A stretch of DNA of 64,000 bases from Methyloprofundus sedimenti (GCF_002072955.1 NZ_LPUF01000002.1:1-64000); one strand, 5' to 3'. Counted from the first letter of the stretch, positions 10,127 through 18,700 are shown. A program made the numbers and translations. Notes: a model not told the origin generated them from the letters alone.

Positions 10127-12535
10127 TTAATAAATTGGTTTTCTATATCCTGAAATATTATCCAGTAAAAAGTCTTCTACCTTTTCACCTAAACTTGTAA
10201 AACCTTTTAATTCAAGTTGAAAAAATATTGAATTTTGTGGTTCCGCTCCCTCGAACCCCCCTGATGCCGTACTAAGAAGAAATTGCCGATAAATAATCCT
10301 TAAGCGCCAACAGCAGCTATCTTTTTCAATGCCCGCAAAATACTCTAAATTTTTCTGATCCAATATAGAATATCGATACAGACCGATAGCGCTCCAGCCA
10401 TCATAAATAGGAACGATAGCCGATGCAATCACCTGGTTCTGAGCAAACTGTCCAAACTCAATCTGTTCTTGCTGATAGCGATAACCAACATTTAAGATTA
10501 TATTATTATCCAGACCGCGGTAACGTAAATCGGCATTGCCTCGATTAACGCTATTCTCGGAAAAATTCCATTGCATTTCCGAGGTAAATTTTAATTCATC
10601 GGTTATCTCACTACTTAATTCAGTAATCAAATTTGACAAAAATCCAGTATGCACTTGATTGCCTACTAAATTTACCTTTCTATCTGCAAAGTAAAATATT
10701 TCACCGATAGTAAATTTCAAACGATCACGTCCATCCTCAACCAGACGTGTCGTTAAAGCTGCTGATAATTGATTGGCATTCTGTGTTTTATCTACACCAT
10801 TAAACTGATTATCTCTAAATAACTGACCATAACTAAAATTATATAGAGAAGTATCAAAGTTAGGTATCTCACTTTGATCGACAAACGGCACATATAAATA
10901 GTATAAACGCGGCTCTATGGTATGAGTTAGCGTATCAAAATCTTTTTCAAAAAATAAGCCGCTGTCTAAAGATACGAGAGGTATGGTTTTATCTAAACTG
11001 TTTGCCCCCCCTGTTGTCTGGTTGTCAAGCCAGTATTGTGTATGTTGCAGTGCTACCTTTGGGATAATAAAGCCCGACTGTGAAACAAATGGAAAGCTAA
11101 CCGATGGTTTAATATTAAAACGCTGCCCCTGTGGCTGACCATCAGGAAAATGGCGCTGAAAATATACATACTCACTATCCAGCCCCATTTCCAGAGGCAG
11201 ATGATCATTGAAGGCTTTAAACATATCCAGTTTTAACTGCGGTAAACGCCGATAAGGAACATTTTCATTACTTGCACCTGGATCAATATTTTGATAATTA
11301 TCAACCCTTGCACTCATCGACATCCATGGCAATGTATAAGCAACATTGGCGTTACTTGCCAGGTAACGGTTACGATTGTTTAAACCCAAAGCACCATCTA
11401 AATCATTAAAATAAGCATTATCGGAAACATAATTGGCATTAATATTCATACTCAGATTATCTGTAAACCTGGTACTATTTTGAAAACTACCACCCCAACG
11501 CAGAGTCTTTGTTAACTGATCTTCCGGCATGATTTCAAAATTAATATCACTAAGTGACCTTTGCCATAGAAAGCGAAAATCTGCCCCCATCATAAAGCCA
11601 CGCTCGGTCATATATCTTGGTGCTAAAAGCAAATCGTAATTAGGCGCCATATTCCAGTAAAATGGCAACCTGATATCTACACCACTACGCCCGGACATAC
11701 CTACGCTAGGAGTTAGTAAGCCTGTTAGTCTTCTATCATCAATAGGAAAAGATCCATAAGGAAAATACATAACTGGAACGCTTTTAAACTCCATCCAGCC
11801 ATGCTTTATCGTTGCGCGTCCCGTTTCATCATTTACCTTCATTCTGGAAGCATGTAACATCCAGTCCTGATTGCCAGGCTCACAAGCAGTGTAAGTCACT
11901 TCTTTAAAACGGCTGAATGTCGGGCTGTCGCGATAGACAACATCCGCACTTCCACGTATAGGTGAGGATGGAATTATAAAAGACACATCGCGTAACAAAG
12001 AGGAGTCATTCTCCATATTGATTTGCGCTGAGGTACTGTGTAGCGCCATACCCCCATCACTGTAGATGATATCGCCATATAAATCGAGCACGCCGGAAGC
12101 CTGATTAAAATCAGCCTGGTTTGCCATTAGGCGTTGATCGGCACGTTGCAAATTTATATTGTCTGTCAAGCTAATAAATTCTGCATCAAATACTTCACTG
12201 CCTCCGGAAAAAATATTCGTTGCCGTCTTTTCACGCAACTGCCTATCAACGGAATATGTTGACTGAGGACCCAATTTTAAACTACAGACTGACCAGGGGT
12301 CTTGATCAAACTGTGCCTGCAGGCGGGAAAAAACCTGCTCTCGCTCGAGATCATATGTTTTATTAAACCAAAACCTGTTGTTTATTTCTTGAGCTGCCTG
12401 TTTTTCTGTCTCTTGAAGCGCGCATTGTTGTGCAGTACTACTGGCATTACATTCAGCATCTAGTTCACCCGCTTTAGCGACCGTTAATACCATCATTGAT
12501 ATATTGACAAAAAATAGTAATAAACGCAGCAACAT
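10127..12535 (-). CDS. lptD: LPS-assembly outer membrane protein LptD
   Basis: 802 residues from the ATG at 12535. The longest frame begins at a TTG (12589); the inner ATG gives a normal signal peptide (LLRLLLFFVNISMMVLTVAKA). The OstA/LptA-like periplasmic domain (about 90-210: FDAEFISLTDNINLQRADQR, GVLDLYGDIIYSDGG) is followed by a large beta-barrel. Cysteine pairs near the N-terminus and a vicinal CC near the C-terminus (KDSCCWRLRI) match the disulfide pattern of LptD. It inserts LPS in the outer leaflet together with LptE. It leads the lptD-surA operon and is divergent from amgK. Confidence 0.95.
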   Translation of the reverse strand: MLLRLLLFFVNISMMVLTVAKAGELDAECNASSTAQQCALQETEKQAAQEINNRFWFNKTYDLEREQVFSRLQAQFDQDPWSVCSLKLGPQSTYSVDRQLREKTATNIFSGGSEVFDAEFISLTDNINLQRADQRLMANQADFNQASGVLDLYGDIIYSDGGMALHSTSAQINMENDSSLLRDVSFIIPSSPIRGSADVVYRDSPTFSRFKEVTYTACEPGNQDWMLHASRMKVNDETGRATIKHGWMEFKSVPVMYFPYGSFPIDDRRLTGLLTPSVGMSGRSGVDIRLPFYWNMAPNYDLLLAPRYMTERGFMMGADFRFLWQRSLSDINFEIMPEDQLTKTLRWGGSFQNSTRFTDNLSMNINANYVSDNAYFNDLDGALGLNNRNRYLASNANVAYTLPWMSMSARVDNYQNIDPGASNENVPYRRLPQLKLDMFKAFNDHLPLEMGLDSEYVYFQRHFPDGQPQGQRFNIKPSVSFPFVSQSGFIIPKVALQHTQYWLDNQTTGGANSLDKTIPLVSLDSGLFFEKDFDTLTHTIEPRLYYLYVPFVDQSEIPNFDTSLYNFSYGQLFRDNQFNGVDKTQNANQLSAALTTRLVEDGRDRLKFTIGEIFYFADRKVNLVGNQVHTGFLSNLITELSSEITDELKFTSEMQWNFSENSVNRGNADLRYRGLDNNIILNVGYRYQQEQIEFGQFAQNQVIASAIVPIYDGWSAIGLYRYSILDQKNLEYFAGIEKDSCCWRLRIIYRQFLLSTASGGFEGAEPQNSIFFQLELKGFTSLGEKVEDFLLDNISGYRKPIY

Positions 12536-12648
12536 GTATACTAAAAACCTGAAAATAAAAAATATAATTAAGCCCACACGGTCAGGCAAAATATCATAAA
12601 ATAAAGACCGTCCATTTTACCTTACTTTTCAAGCCTCTTTATAAAAGA

Positions 12649-13656
12649 ATGATAACGGCAAGCGATGATAGAGCAAAAGCCATTCTGCAATGGTTAACAA
12701 ATGATCTAAACCTGAATATAACGCAATTTGAATCTGCTTCCAGCGATGCCAGTTTTAGGCGCTATTTTCGCGTACTGCATCAACAACAACATTATATAGT
12801 CATGGATGCCCCCCCCGATAAGGAAGATACCGCTCCTTTTATAAAAGTCGCACAGCTATTTTCAGAAGCTCAGGTCAATGTACCCGATATTATTCAGCAA
12901 AATAACCAACAAGGTTTTTTACTACTCGAAGATTTCGGCTCCTCTTGCCTTTTAGACCAGCTAAATGATTCAACAGTAGAGATACTCTATAAAGCTGCAT
13001 TAGACAGCCTGATCACGCTACAAAAAAATGTAGACATACACAGTTGTGCTTTACCTCACTACACCTCTGAATTATTGCAAACTGAACTACTGTTATTTAG
13101 TGACTGGTTTTTAAATCAGCAATGTAAACTGACGCTAAGCGATGCACAGCAAGCCCTTATTCAGACTACCTATGCCTTTTTAATAGACTCGGCACTACAG
13201 CAAACTCAGGTCTGCGTGCATAGAGATTACCACTCACGTAACCTAATGCACCTCGATAATAACAACCCTGGGATTATAGATTTCCAGGATGCCGTTATTG
13301 GCCCGATAACTTATGATGCGGTTTCCTTATTAAGAGACTGTTATATAAGCTGGTCAGATGCGCAAATTGAGCAATGTTTACAACCCTATTACCAGCAACT
13401 GAAACAAGCTAATCTCGTAGAATGTGATTTTAATCAGTTCAAGCGTGATTTTGATTTAATGGGCATACAACGACACTTAAAAGCGATAGGTATTTTTTCG
13501 CGACTTAATATCAGGGATGATAAAAGTGCTTACCTGGGTGATATTCCGCGTACTCTGAATTATGTCATCAGTATTAGTCAGGGTTATCCAGAATTAAAAG
13601 ATTTTCATGCATTCTTAGTGGATATCGTATTACCCATCAGCAAGCGCGTCCTATGA
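12649..13656 (+). CDS. amgK: Sugar kinase AmgK (MurNAc/GlcNAc anomeric kinase)
   Basis: 335 residues of the aminoglycoside-phosphotransferase fold. Seen: SSDASFRRYFRV near the N-terminus, LLLEDFGSSCLLDQL, the catalytic loop VCVHRDYHSRNLMH and the metal-binding IIDFQDAVIGPITYD. AmgK phosphorylates MurNAc/GlcNAc at the anomeric position in the cell-wall recycling shunt that bypasses MurA. Directly followed by and overlapping murU (4 bp), the same pairing and the same position next to lptD as in Pseudomonas; that context is the main reason for the specific name. Confidence 0.9.
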   Translation: MITASDDRAKAILQWLTNDLNLNITQFESASSDASFRRYFRVLHQQQHYIVMDAPPDKEDTAPFIKVAQLFSEAQVNVPDIIQQNNQQGFLLLEDFGSSCLLDQLNDSTVEILYKAALDSLITLQKNVDIHSCALPHYTSELLQTELLLFSDWFLNQQCKLTLSDAQQALIQTTYAFLIDSALQQTQVCVHRDYHSRNLMHLDNNNPGIIDFQDAVIGPITYDAVSLLRDCYISWSDAQIEQCLQPYYQQLKQANLVECDFNQFKRDFDLMGIQRHLKAIGIFSRLNIRDDKSAYLGDIPRTLNYVISISQGYPELKDFHAFLVDIVLPISKRVL

Positions 13657-14366
13657 AAGCGATCATTTTAGCCGCCGGGCGTGGCGAAAGAATGCGCCCG
13701 CTGACTGACCATATCCCTAAGCCTTTATTAAAAGCAGCTGGAAAATCACTTATCGAATATACAGTAGAGGCATTAGTAACAGCAGGTATTACTGATATTA
13801 TCATTAACGTAGCTCACTTAGGCGAACAAATAAAACGCTGTTTAGGGGATGGTTCACTCTATCACGCTAACATTATTTATTCCGATGAAGGTGCAACTGG
13901 ATTAGAAACTGCTGGCGGCATCAAACAAGCATTACCCTTACTGGGCAACGCCCCTTTTCTGGTGGTTAATGGGGATATCAGTTGTGATTTTCCTTTTCAG
14001 AGCTTAGTGAACAAAGAGTGTGATCTGGCGCATTTAATTATGGTCAATAACCCTGAACACCATCTTACAGGTGATTTTGCGCTAAATGCTCAATCCATAC
14101 TGACATCTGAAGGAGCTCCTAAATATACCTATAGCGGCATAGGGCTTTATCACCCGGATTTATTTTCTAATATCAGTTACGGAAAATCCCCTCTTGCCCC
14201 TTTATTAAAAAATGCCATGCAAGTAAAACGAGTAACCGGCGAACTGTATCAAGGCTTCTGGATGGATATTGGCACACCGAAGCGTTTAGAAGAATTAAAT
14301 ACGTTAATAATAAATAATTTGCAGGGAACACAAACTCACCACAACATAATTCCAGCAAACGGGTAA
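13653..14366 (+). CDS. murU: N-acetylmuramate alpha-1-phosphate uridylyltransferase
   Basis: 237 residues, a sugar-nucleotidyltransferase. The N-terminus MKAIILAAGRGERMRPLTD with PKPLL is the nucleotide-binding signature; ETAGGIKQALPLL and VVNGDISCDF (metal-binding Asp) follow. It turns MurNAc-1-phosphate made by AmgK into UDP-MurNAc. ATG overlaps the amgK stop; the next gene (ABC permease) begins 2 bp after its stop, so the ABC genes may belong to the same transcript. Confidence 0.92.
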   Translation: MKAIILAAGRGERMRPLTDHIPKPLLKAAGKSLIEYTVEALVTAGITDIIINVAHLGEQIKRCLGDGSLYHANIIYSDEGATGLETAGGIKQALPLLGNAPFLVVNGDISCDFPFQSLVNKECDLAHLIMVNNPEHHLTGDFALNAQSILTSEGAPKYTYSGIGLYHPDLFSNISYGKSPLAPLLKNAMQVKRVTGELYQGFWMDIGTPKRLEELNTLIINNLQGTQTHHNIIPANG

Positions 14367-14368
14367 CT

Positions 14369-15121
14369 ATGGACTTTTTTTCCCGTCCATCTATATTAGC
14401 GCTACTTTCCATCAGTGTGTTTTTATTGCTTTGGCAGGGTCTTGCCATTTTTTTAGACACCGTTACGCTGCCTACGCCTTTTGTGGTCGCACATGTACTA
14501 TTAGAGGAAATAACCAGCGGACAATTACCCCATCATTTAAGTAAGACTTTGTATCGCCTCTTAGTTAGTTTCGGTATAGCCATGTTGCTAGGTTGCGCTA
14601 TCGGCATCCTATTAGGGAGACACAAACAATTAGATTATTTCTTTGATAACTGGCTGGTAATTTTTCTGAATATTCCCGCTTTAGTCTCTATTATTCTTTG
14701 TTATGTCTGGTTTGGATTAACCGAGTCAGCTGCTATTCTTGCAGTTGTAATCAACAAATTACCTAATGTAATTATTACTATCCGTGAAGGCGCTCGCGCC
14801 CTGGATAGCGAATTATTAGATATGGCGCGATGCTATCGCTTTGGCAAAGCTAAAACCTTACGTCATGTAATCTGGCCGCAATTACACCCTTTTGTTATGG
14901 CAGCAACACGCTCAGGCCTGTCATTAATCTGGAAAATCGTTTTGGTTGTAGAAATGCTGGGGCGCAGTGATGGCATGGGCTACCAGTTACATTTATTTTT
15001 TCAGCTATTTGATGTAGCGAGCATCCTGGCTTATACGATAGCCTTTGTAACACTGATTCAAGCTATTGAACTATTAATACTCAAGCCACTGGATAAAAAG
15101 GCACAAAGGTGGCGCCGATGA
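14369..15121 (+). CDS. ABC transporter permease, NitT/TauT (SsuC) type
   Basis: 250 residues, about six membrane segments (first at residues 6-28). The cytoplasmic EAA loop is recognisable in EGARALDSELLDMARCYRFG with the following WPQLHPFV. Permeases of this family import nitrate, sulfonates, taurine, or thiamin/pyrimidine precursors with a periplasmic binding protein. No binding-protein gene is adjacent, so the substrate cannot be inferred. Tightly packed between murU and the ATPase gene. Confidence 0.88.
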   Translation: MDFFSRPSILALLSISVFLLLWQGLAIFLDTVTLPTPFVVAHVLLEEITSGQLPHHLSKTLYRLLVSFGIAMLLGCAIGILLGRHKQLDYFFDNWLVIFLNIPALVSIILCYVWFGLTESAAILAVVINKLPNVIITIREGARALDSELLDMARCYRFGKAKTLRHVIWPQLHPFVMAATRSGLSLIWKIVLVVEMLGRSDGMGYQLHLFFQLFDVASILAYTIAFVTLIQAIELLILKPLDKKAQRWRR

Positions 15122-15852
15122 ATCAGGTAGCTATTCAAATTAGCGATAAATCGTATATAAACTCTAGCGACAAAACGACCAAACAAGTCATAAAAAACCT
15201 CCAGATCACCCTGGCTAACAATGAATTTGTTTGCCTGGTTGGACCGTCCGGTTGCGGTAAAACCACTTTATTAAATATTCTGGCAAAACTGGATACACAG
15301 TTTTCCGGCTCCATCGAATTACGACCTGAACACAGCCAGCCAAAAGTAGCTTATGTTTTTCAAAACCCGCGATTGCTGCCTTGGCGAACTGTATACGAGA
15401 ACATTCAATTAGCATCCGCCGCTAAACCCGAAACTCTGGATTTCTTACTCGCCAGCATGGGTCTGGCAGATGAAAAAGACAGCTACCCGGAACATTTGTC
15501 TTTAGGTATGAGTCGCCGCGTATCTATTATTCGAGCGTTTGCCACTGCTCCGGACTTATTATTGATGGATGAACCTTTTGTTTCACTTGATCCACCCACG
15601 GCTCGTCAGGTACGTGAGTTACTGATTGATTTATGGACTAAACGTCCACATAAAATTTTATTTGTGACCCATGATTTACGCGAAGCCATCACCCTGGCTG
15701 ATCGACTCATTTTTCTTAATAGCAGCCCAATGTCTGTGATCAGCGAAGTTCCTGTGACTATTCCCAGAAATAAACGTCATCAGGAAATCAAAATTGAGCA
15801 ATTTAGACAACAGTTATTTATTGATTATCCGCAAATAGCTGAGTTATTATAG
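15118..15852 (+). CDS. ABC transporter ATP-binding protein, NitT/TauT type
   Basis: 244 residues from the ATG that overlaps the permease stop (ATGA) and sits about 8 nt after AAAGG; a GTG nine bases upstream is less likely. Walker A GPSGCGKTT, Q-loop FQNPRLLPW, signature LSLGMSRRVSI (in place of LSGGQ; this LSxGM form occurs in the SsuB/TauB subfamily), Walker B LLLMDEPF, H-loop THD. It energises the neighbouring permease. Confidence 0.9.
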   Translation: MNQVAIQISDKSYINSSDKTTKQVIKNLQITLANNEFVCLVGPSGCGKTTLLNILAKLDTQFSGSIELRPEHSQPKVAYVFQNPRLLPWRTVYENIQLASAAKPETLDFLLASMGLADEKDSYPEHLSLGMSRRVSIIRAFATAPDLLLMDEPFVSLDPPTARQVRELLIDLWTKRPHKILFVTHDLREAITLADRLIFLNSSPMSVISEVPVTIPRNKRHQEIKIEQFRQQLFIDYPQIAELL

Positions 15853-15905
15853 CGTTTCTGTATTCAATATTAATTATAATATCCTTACACGGAGAACGAG
15901 GCCTT

Positions 15906-16250
15906 ATGAAAATATCTCTTATTATTAGCATCCTTACAGCCACACTCAGTCTAATTCCAGGCATTAGTTCTGCTAATAGCGACGATCCGAATTACCCCGC
16001 TGCTAACTTCAAGCCTAAGGTTGTTTTTCAGAGCGATGAAGCCATCAATGCTTCACGCTCCAGCCTATCAATGGGTGAAAAATCAGTTAATGACCCTGAC
16101 TATCCTGCAGCAAACTTTGAGCCTAAAGTTCTATATCAGGATAAGGATGCCATCAAAACGACCAGCACTTCGACATTCAAAGGTGAAAAATCAGCCTATG
16201 ACCCTGATTATCCTGCAGCAAACTTTGAACCTAAAGTGATTTATCCTTAA
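15906..16250 (+). CDS. Small exported protein with three 36-residue repeats
   Basis: 114 residues. A signal peptide (about 1-23, ending SSANS) is followed by a 36-residue unit starting at residues 27, 63 and 99 (the last is cut short by the stop). The core of each is DP-N/D-YPAANF-K/E-PKV with one or two hydrophobic/aromatic residues after; between cores lie Ser/Thr-rich linkers with GEKS. A good ribosome site (ACGGAGAA) precedes the ATG. I do not recognise the family. It lies 53 bp after the ABC ATPase on the same strand. The even spacing suggests each repeat is a small binding or structural unit in the periplasm or on the surface. Confidence 0.75.
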   Translation: MKISLIISILTATLSLIPGISSANSDDPNYPAANFKPKVVFQSDEAINASRSSLSMGEKSVNDPDYPAANFEPKVLYQDKDAIKTTSTSTFKGEKSAYDPDYPAANFEPKVIYP

Positions 16251-16334
16251 CTCATATTGTTATTGAGTTATACCAGAGTTACATCAGGCTAATCTGGGAG
16301 GATGGGACTAAATCTCCCACGAGCTCCCAGAGGT

Positions 16335-16409
16335 CTAGTCACTAGCAAACAGATCTCGCATATAAATCTTACTCTCAACATCTGTAAAATCATCAGTCAG
16401 CACCAATCC
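16335..16409 (-). pseudogene. Relic of the 3' end of a UDP-glucose dehydrogenase gene
   Basis: The minus strand reads LTDFTDVESKIYMRDLFASD followed by a stop. The ending of UDP-glucose 6-dehydrogenases (Ugd) is of the form ...D-V-x-x-K-V-Y-T-R-D-L-F-x-x-D, which this matches. Only about 24 codons remain; nothing upstream of it in the same frame is recognisable before the IS1595 insertion begins at 16447. A second, longer relic of the same family is at 28934-29313. Assignment rests on the C-terminal motif only. Confidence 0.5.
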
Positions 16410-16446
16410 ACCTCCGATTTTTGCTTAAACTCAGGTCATTCATTTA

Positions 16447-17502
16447 GGCTATGTCACCGTAAAGTATGGAATTTCATATAACAAGAGCGTATAAGTAAAT
16501 AAAGCCCATGTAAATTAAGGAGATAGTTATGAAAGCCCCAGAGTTTTTAGAGTTCATTTCCGAAATAAATCAACTTGACCACCATCAACGCACTGTTCTA
16601 ACGAAAGCACTGGATCAACTAGAGGACGAACCTAAGGTTTTTGATTTAATTGAAACAATATTTGATAGCAAAGGTAAATGCCCTCATTGCTCCCATACCG
16701 AAAGCCACAGGCATGGAATAAAAGATGGCCTTCAGCGCTACCGCTGTAAAGCCTGCAAAAAGACATTTAATGCTTTGACAGGAACGCCTCTTGCTCATCT
16801 ACGCCTCAAGTCAAAGTGGCTTGATTACTTAGGAGCTATCGCAGAATCATTGACTGTCCGGCAGGCAGCTAAAGAAATTAATGTGCATCGAAATACAACC
16901 TTTCGATGGCGGCACCGTTTTTTAAGCTGGATTCAGCAGGATCGTCCCAGTGCTCTTCATGGCATTACAGAAGCTGATGAAACCTACTTACTTGAGTCAC
17001 ATAAAGGAGAACGCCATCTCAATCGTCAACCAAGGAAACGAGGGGGCTGTGCGACTAAGCGAGGGATTTCTGATGAGCAAATGTGCATTTTAATTGCTCG
17101 TGATCGCTCAAAACAAACCGTAGATTTTGTGACAGGTAATGGCCCAATAAGCAAAATTGTTCTTGATACGCATTTAAAGCCAATACTAGACCAGGATGCC
17201 CTCCTTGTGAGTGATGGCAATCCAACTTATGGTGCATTTTGTAAAGCTGAAAAAGTATCTCATGAAATCGTTAACATGAGTCAAGGGCAGCGGGTGACTA
17301 AAGGGGCCTATCATATACAAAATGTCAATGCATACCACCACCGTTTTAAATCATGGCTAGACCGCTTTCATGGTGTAGCCACCAAGTATTTACCTAATTA
17401 TTTGGCTTGGTGCAGAATTATGGATCGGAACCACAATCTAACCCCTGAGCAATTGTTACATTCTGCTCTGGGTGATTTTCAATACTTAACGGTGACATAG
17501 CC
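16447..17502 (+). mobile_element. IS1595-family insertion sequence, apparently intact
   Basis: 1056 bp. Terminal inverted repeats of 21 bp (16447-16467 and 17482-17502), both beginning GGCTATGTCACCGT, differ at one position. Directly outside each end is the 8-bp direct repeat TTCATTTA (16439-16446 and 17503-17510), the size of target duplication made by IS1595-family elements. It carries one full-length transposase gene. Intact ends, open frame and a perfect target duplication point to a recent insertion. It landed next to the ugd relic. Confidence 0.93.
16529..17500 (+). CDS. IS1595-family transposase
   Basis: 323 residues, the normal length. An N-terminal zinc ribbon (CPHCSHTESHRHG ... YRCKACKKTF) is followed by a helix-turn-helix (VRQAAKEINVHRNTTFRWRHR) and an ISXO2-like DDE catalytic domain (ADETYLLES; VSDGNPTYGAF; HHRFKSWLDRFHGVATKYLPNYLAW with HNL near the end). 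The stop codon TAG lies inside the right terminal repeat. The ribosome-binding site AAGGAGATAG is about 5 nt before the ATG. Confidence 0.95.
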   Translation: MKAPEFLEFISEINQLDHHQRTVLTKALDQLEDEPKVFDLIETIFDSKGKCPHCSHTESHRHGIKDGLQRYRCKACKKTFNALTGTPLAHLRLKSKWLDYLGAIAESLTVRQAAKEINVHRNTTFRWRHRFLSWIQQDRPSALHGITEADETYLLESHKGERHLNRQPRKRGGCATKRGISDEQMCILIARDRSKQTVDFVTGNGPISKIVLDTHLKPILDQDALLVSDGNPTYGAFCKAEKVSHEIVNMSQGQRVTKGAYHIQNVNAYHHRFKSWLDRFHGVATKYLPNYLAWCRIMDRNHNLTPEQLLHSALGDFQYLTVT

Positions 17503-17624
17503 TTCATTTATAACTTTGAGTTAAGAGTTCACCCGCCTCAAAGACTACTTTGAAATTGGTAGCCTCAATATCTTTCGCTTTAATACATTTCGTAAACTCT
17601 TGAACAGAAGAAGCACGAAAGGAG

Positions 17625-17702
17625 AAAAGGGGTCAGAGAGAAAAGGGGTCGAGAAATGATAAAAGGGGTCAGGATAAAAGGGGTCAGGATAAAAGGGGTC
17701 AG
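17625..17702 (+). repeat. Array of five AAAAGGGGTCAG motifs
   Basis: The motif starts at 17625, 17641, 17661, 17676 and 17691; the second is variant (GGGGTCGAG). The last three are 15 bp apart as an exact AAAAGGGGTCAGGAT tandem. The motif recurs singly at 19840, within the arms of the element at 21791-22067, and as GATCAAGGGG at 21167 and 23186. It resembles the short G-rich palindrome halves mobilised by REP-associated transposases, but no such transposase lies in this island; decayed ones are at 60.5 and 62 kb. Confidence 0.75.
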
Positions 17703-17790
17703 TACCCTTTTTATGTAATATAAACATAACCATTTGTTTATATTGATTAAATTTCTTTAACCCTTAAAAAGGGCTCCGACCCCTTTTACT
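17691..17790 (+). repeat. Palindromic REP-like unit, copy 1
   Basis: About 100 bp. AAAAGGGGTCAGTACCC at the left and GGGCTCCGACCCCTTTT at the right form the arms; the AT-rich middle (TATGTAATATAAACATAACC...) is nearly identical to copy 2 at 19840-19939. Such G-rich ends around an AT-rich core can fold as a hairpin in single-stranded DNA. Confidence 0.75.
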
Positions 17791-17813
17791 CGCTTTTACT
17801 GCCCCCTTTTACT

Positions 17814-18003
17814 ACTTTCGTTTAGGTGATCAATTTGGCTAGAGCTTCCTTCAGATTCCGCATTGGCTCCCAATAACCGTGTTTCCCTGTTGGGTAGCTA
17901 CCGGGAGTTTCTTTGGACACCCTTGCTTTCGCCTACTTTTTCGCTTCTCACAGGGCAAAGGCTGGACTTTCACCAGCTAGCTGACTATCATGCCAGTCAC
18001 ACC
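17814..18003 (-). mobile_element. 190-bp relic of the group II intron 5' end
   Basis: About 98 percent identical by eye to 1193-1382, which is the first 190 nt of the intron at the left window edge, in the same orientation. It has the same GTGTGAC 5' terminus, then stops abruptly where the G-rich repeats begin. Only the 5' end is kept, the reverse of the usual 5' truncation of retroelements, so a later deletion or recombination at the repeats is likely. Its 5' flank reads ACGTTGT (minus strand). Confidence 0.85.
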
Positions 18004-18024
18004 ACAACGTATAAATGCTAAGTG

Positions 18025-18031
18025 GTTATGT
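18025..18031 (+). other. Candidate integron-cassette core site (GTTATGT)
   Basis: GTTATGT stands 20 bp before the next ORF and is the exact reverse complement of ACATAAC at 18643-18649, which overlaps that ORF's stop codon. Core (GTTRRRY-like) and inverse-core sites that pair in this way, with the stop overlapping the inverse core, are the hallmark of integron gene cassettes. GTTATGT departs from the strict consensus at one position. The intron relic ends 22 bp to the left. Confidence 0.5.
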
Positions 18032-18051
18032 AAAAAAAGAGAAATATAGAC

Positions 18052-18648
18052 ATGGATTTTAAAACACTAATGCTTAATTGGGAGCGCCGCTTTGATCGTG
18101 AGGTGATCGATCGGTTTCGTGACGGTCTCTTAGCTTATGCTAATGACCGAGAAAAGGAAGTTGGAGCAGAATACGCCAAAGAAGAACAAGTAAAAAGAGA
18201 AGATGAATTTGAACATCAATCATATCTTACCTTTCTTGAGGATGAAGCCTCATTCCTTGGCGAAATAATTGCATTGGGTGATGAGCTAGCCATTATCGCT
18301 CTATATAAGAAAATAGAATTAACAAGAAAACGAATCTTAAAGAGGTCATTTCCATCGCTAAACGAGAAGAAACTTTCAGACTTCGATTACATTAAAGGGA
18401 CTTTGCTTTTTTTTGATATTGATCAAATAGATGGGGCTAGCGGTGCTGATGAGCTAAGACTGATTAACAACTCAATCAAACATCAAGGAAAAGTTTCAAG
18501 GCCGTTGGCAGCAAAGTATCAAGGCTGGGTTGAAGGAGAAGAGTTAAGAGAATTAGGAAAGGTGTATAAGAGGCTTGCTCCAGAGTCAGAAAAATATATC
18601 GCATCGCTCGTGGATGCCATTAACGCACATCATACAAACATCACATAA
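18052..18648 (+). CDS. Hypothetical cassette-borne protein
   Basis: 198 residues, mostly charged and helical (many Glu/Lys/Arg), with no signal peptide or membrane segment. Not recognised. Segments such as LINNSIKHQGKVSRPLAAKYQGW look like the RNNIVHG-type part of HEPN/RiboL-PSP-like proteins (an asparagine-rich turn followed by K-H), but that is only a suggestion. It starts 20 bp after GTTATGT and its stop lies in ACATAAC, so it fits an integron gene cassette. No integrase gene is visible nearby. Confidence 0.6.
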   Translation: MDFKTLMLNWERRFDREVIDRFRDGLLAYANDREKEVGAEYAKEEQVKREDEFEHQSYLTFLEDEASFLGEIIALGDELAIIALYKKIELTRKRILKRSFPSLNEKKLSDFDYIKGTLLFFDIDQIDGASGADELRLINNSIKHQGKVSRPLAAKYQGWVEGEELRELGKVYKRLAPESEKYIASLVDAINAHHTNIT

Positions 18649-18700
18649 CAAGGCAAATGCACTCGAACATCAAAAGCGCCGCTCGGCATAAAAAGGAAAC
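18643..18700 (+). other. Partial attC-like site after the cassette ORF
   Basis: ACATAACAAGGCAAATGCAC resembles the left half of an attC recombination site (inverse core, 5-bp spacer, L-box-like stretch). The stop codon TAA is inside it. The right half with a matching GTTRRRY core is not found before the HNH gene that starts at 18701, so the site appears truncated. Confidence 0.4.

Larger units (their letters stand above)
17503..17813. other. Repeat-rich spacer right of the IS1595 copy
   Basis: About 310 bp without a gene. It starts with the IS target duplication, then holds five AAAAGGGGTCAG motifs (17625-17702) and a palindromic unit (17691-17790), both listed separately. No coding frame of substance was seen; the short minus-strand frame across the array is a by-product of the repeats (FYPDPFYPDPFY). 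Confidence 0.6.

Noticed and set aside
17625-17702. CRISPR-like array
   Set aside because: The motif is only 12-15 bp with no unique spacers and no cas genes nearby.
17545-17733. Minus-strand frame rich in FYPDP repeats
   Set aside because: The apparent protein repeat is the translation of the AAAAGGGGTCAGGAT DNA array.
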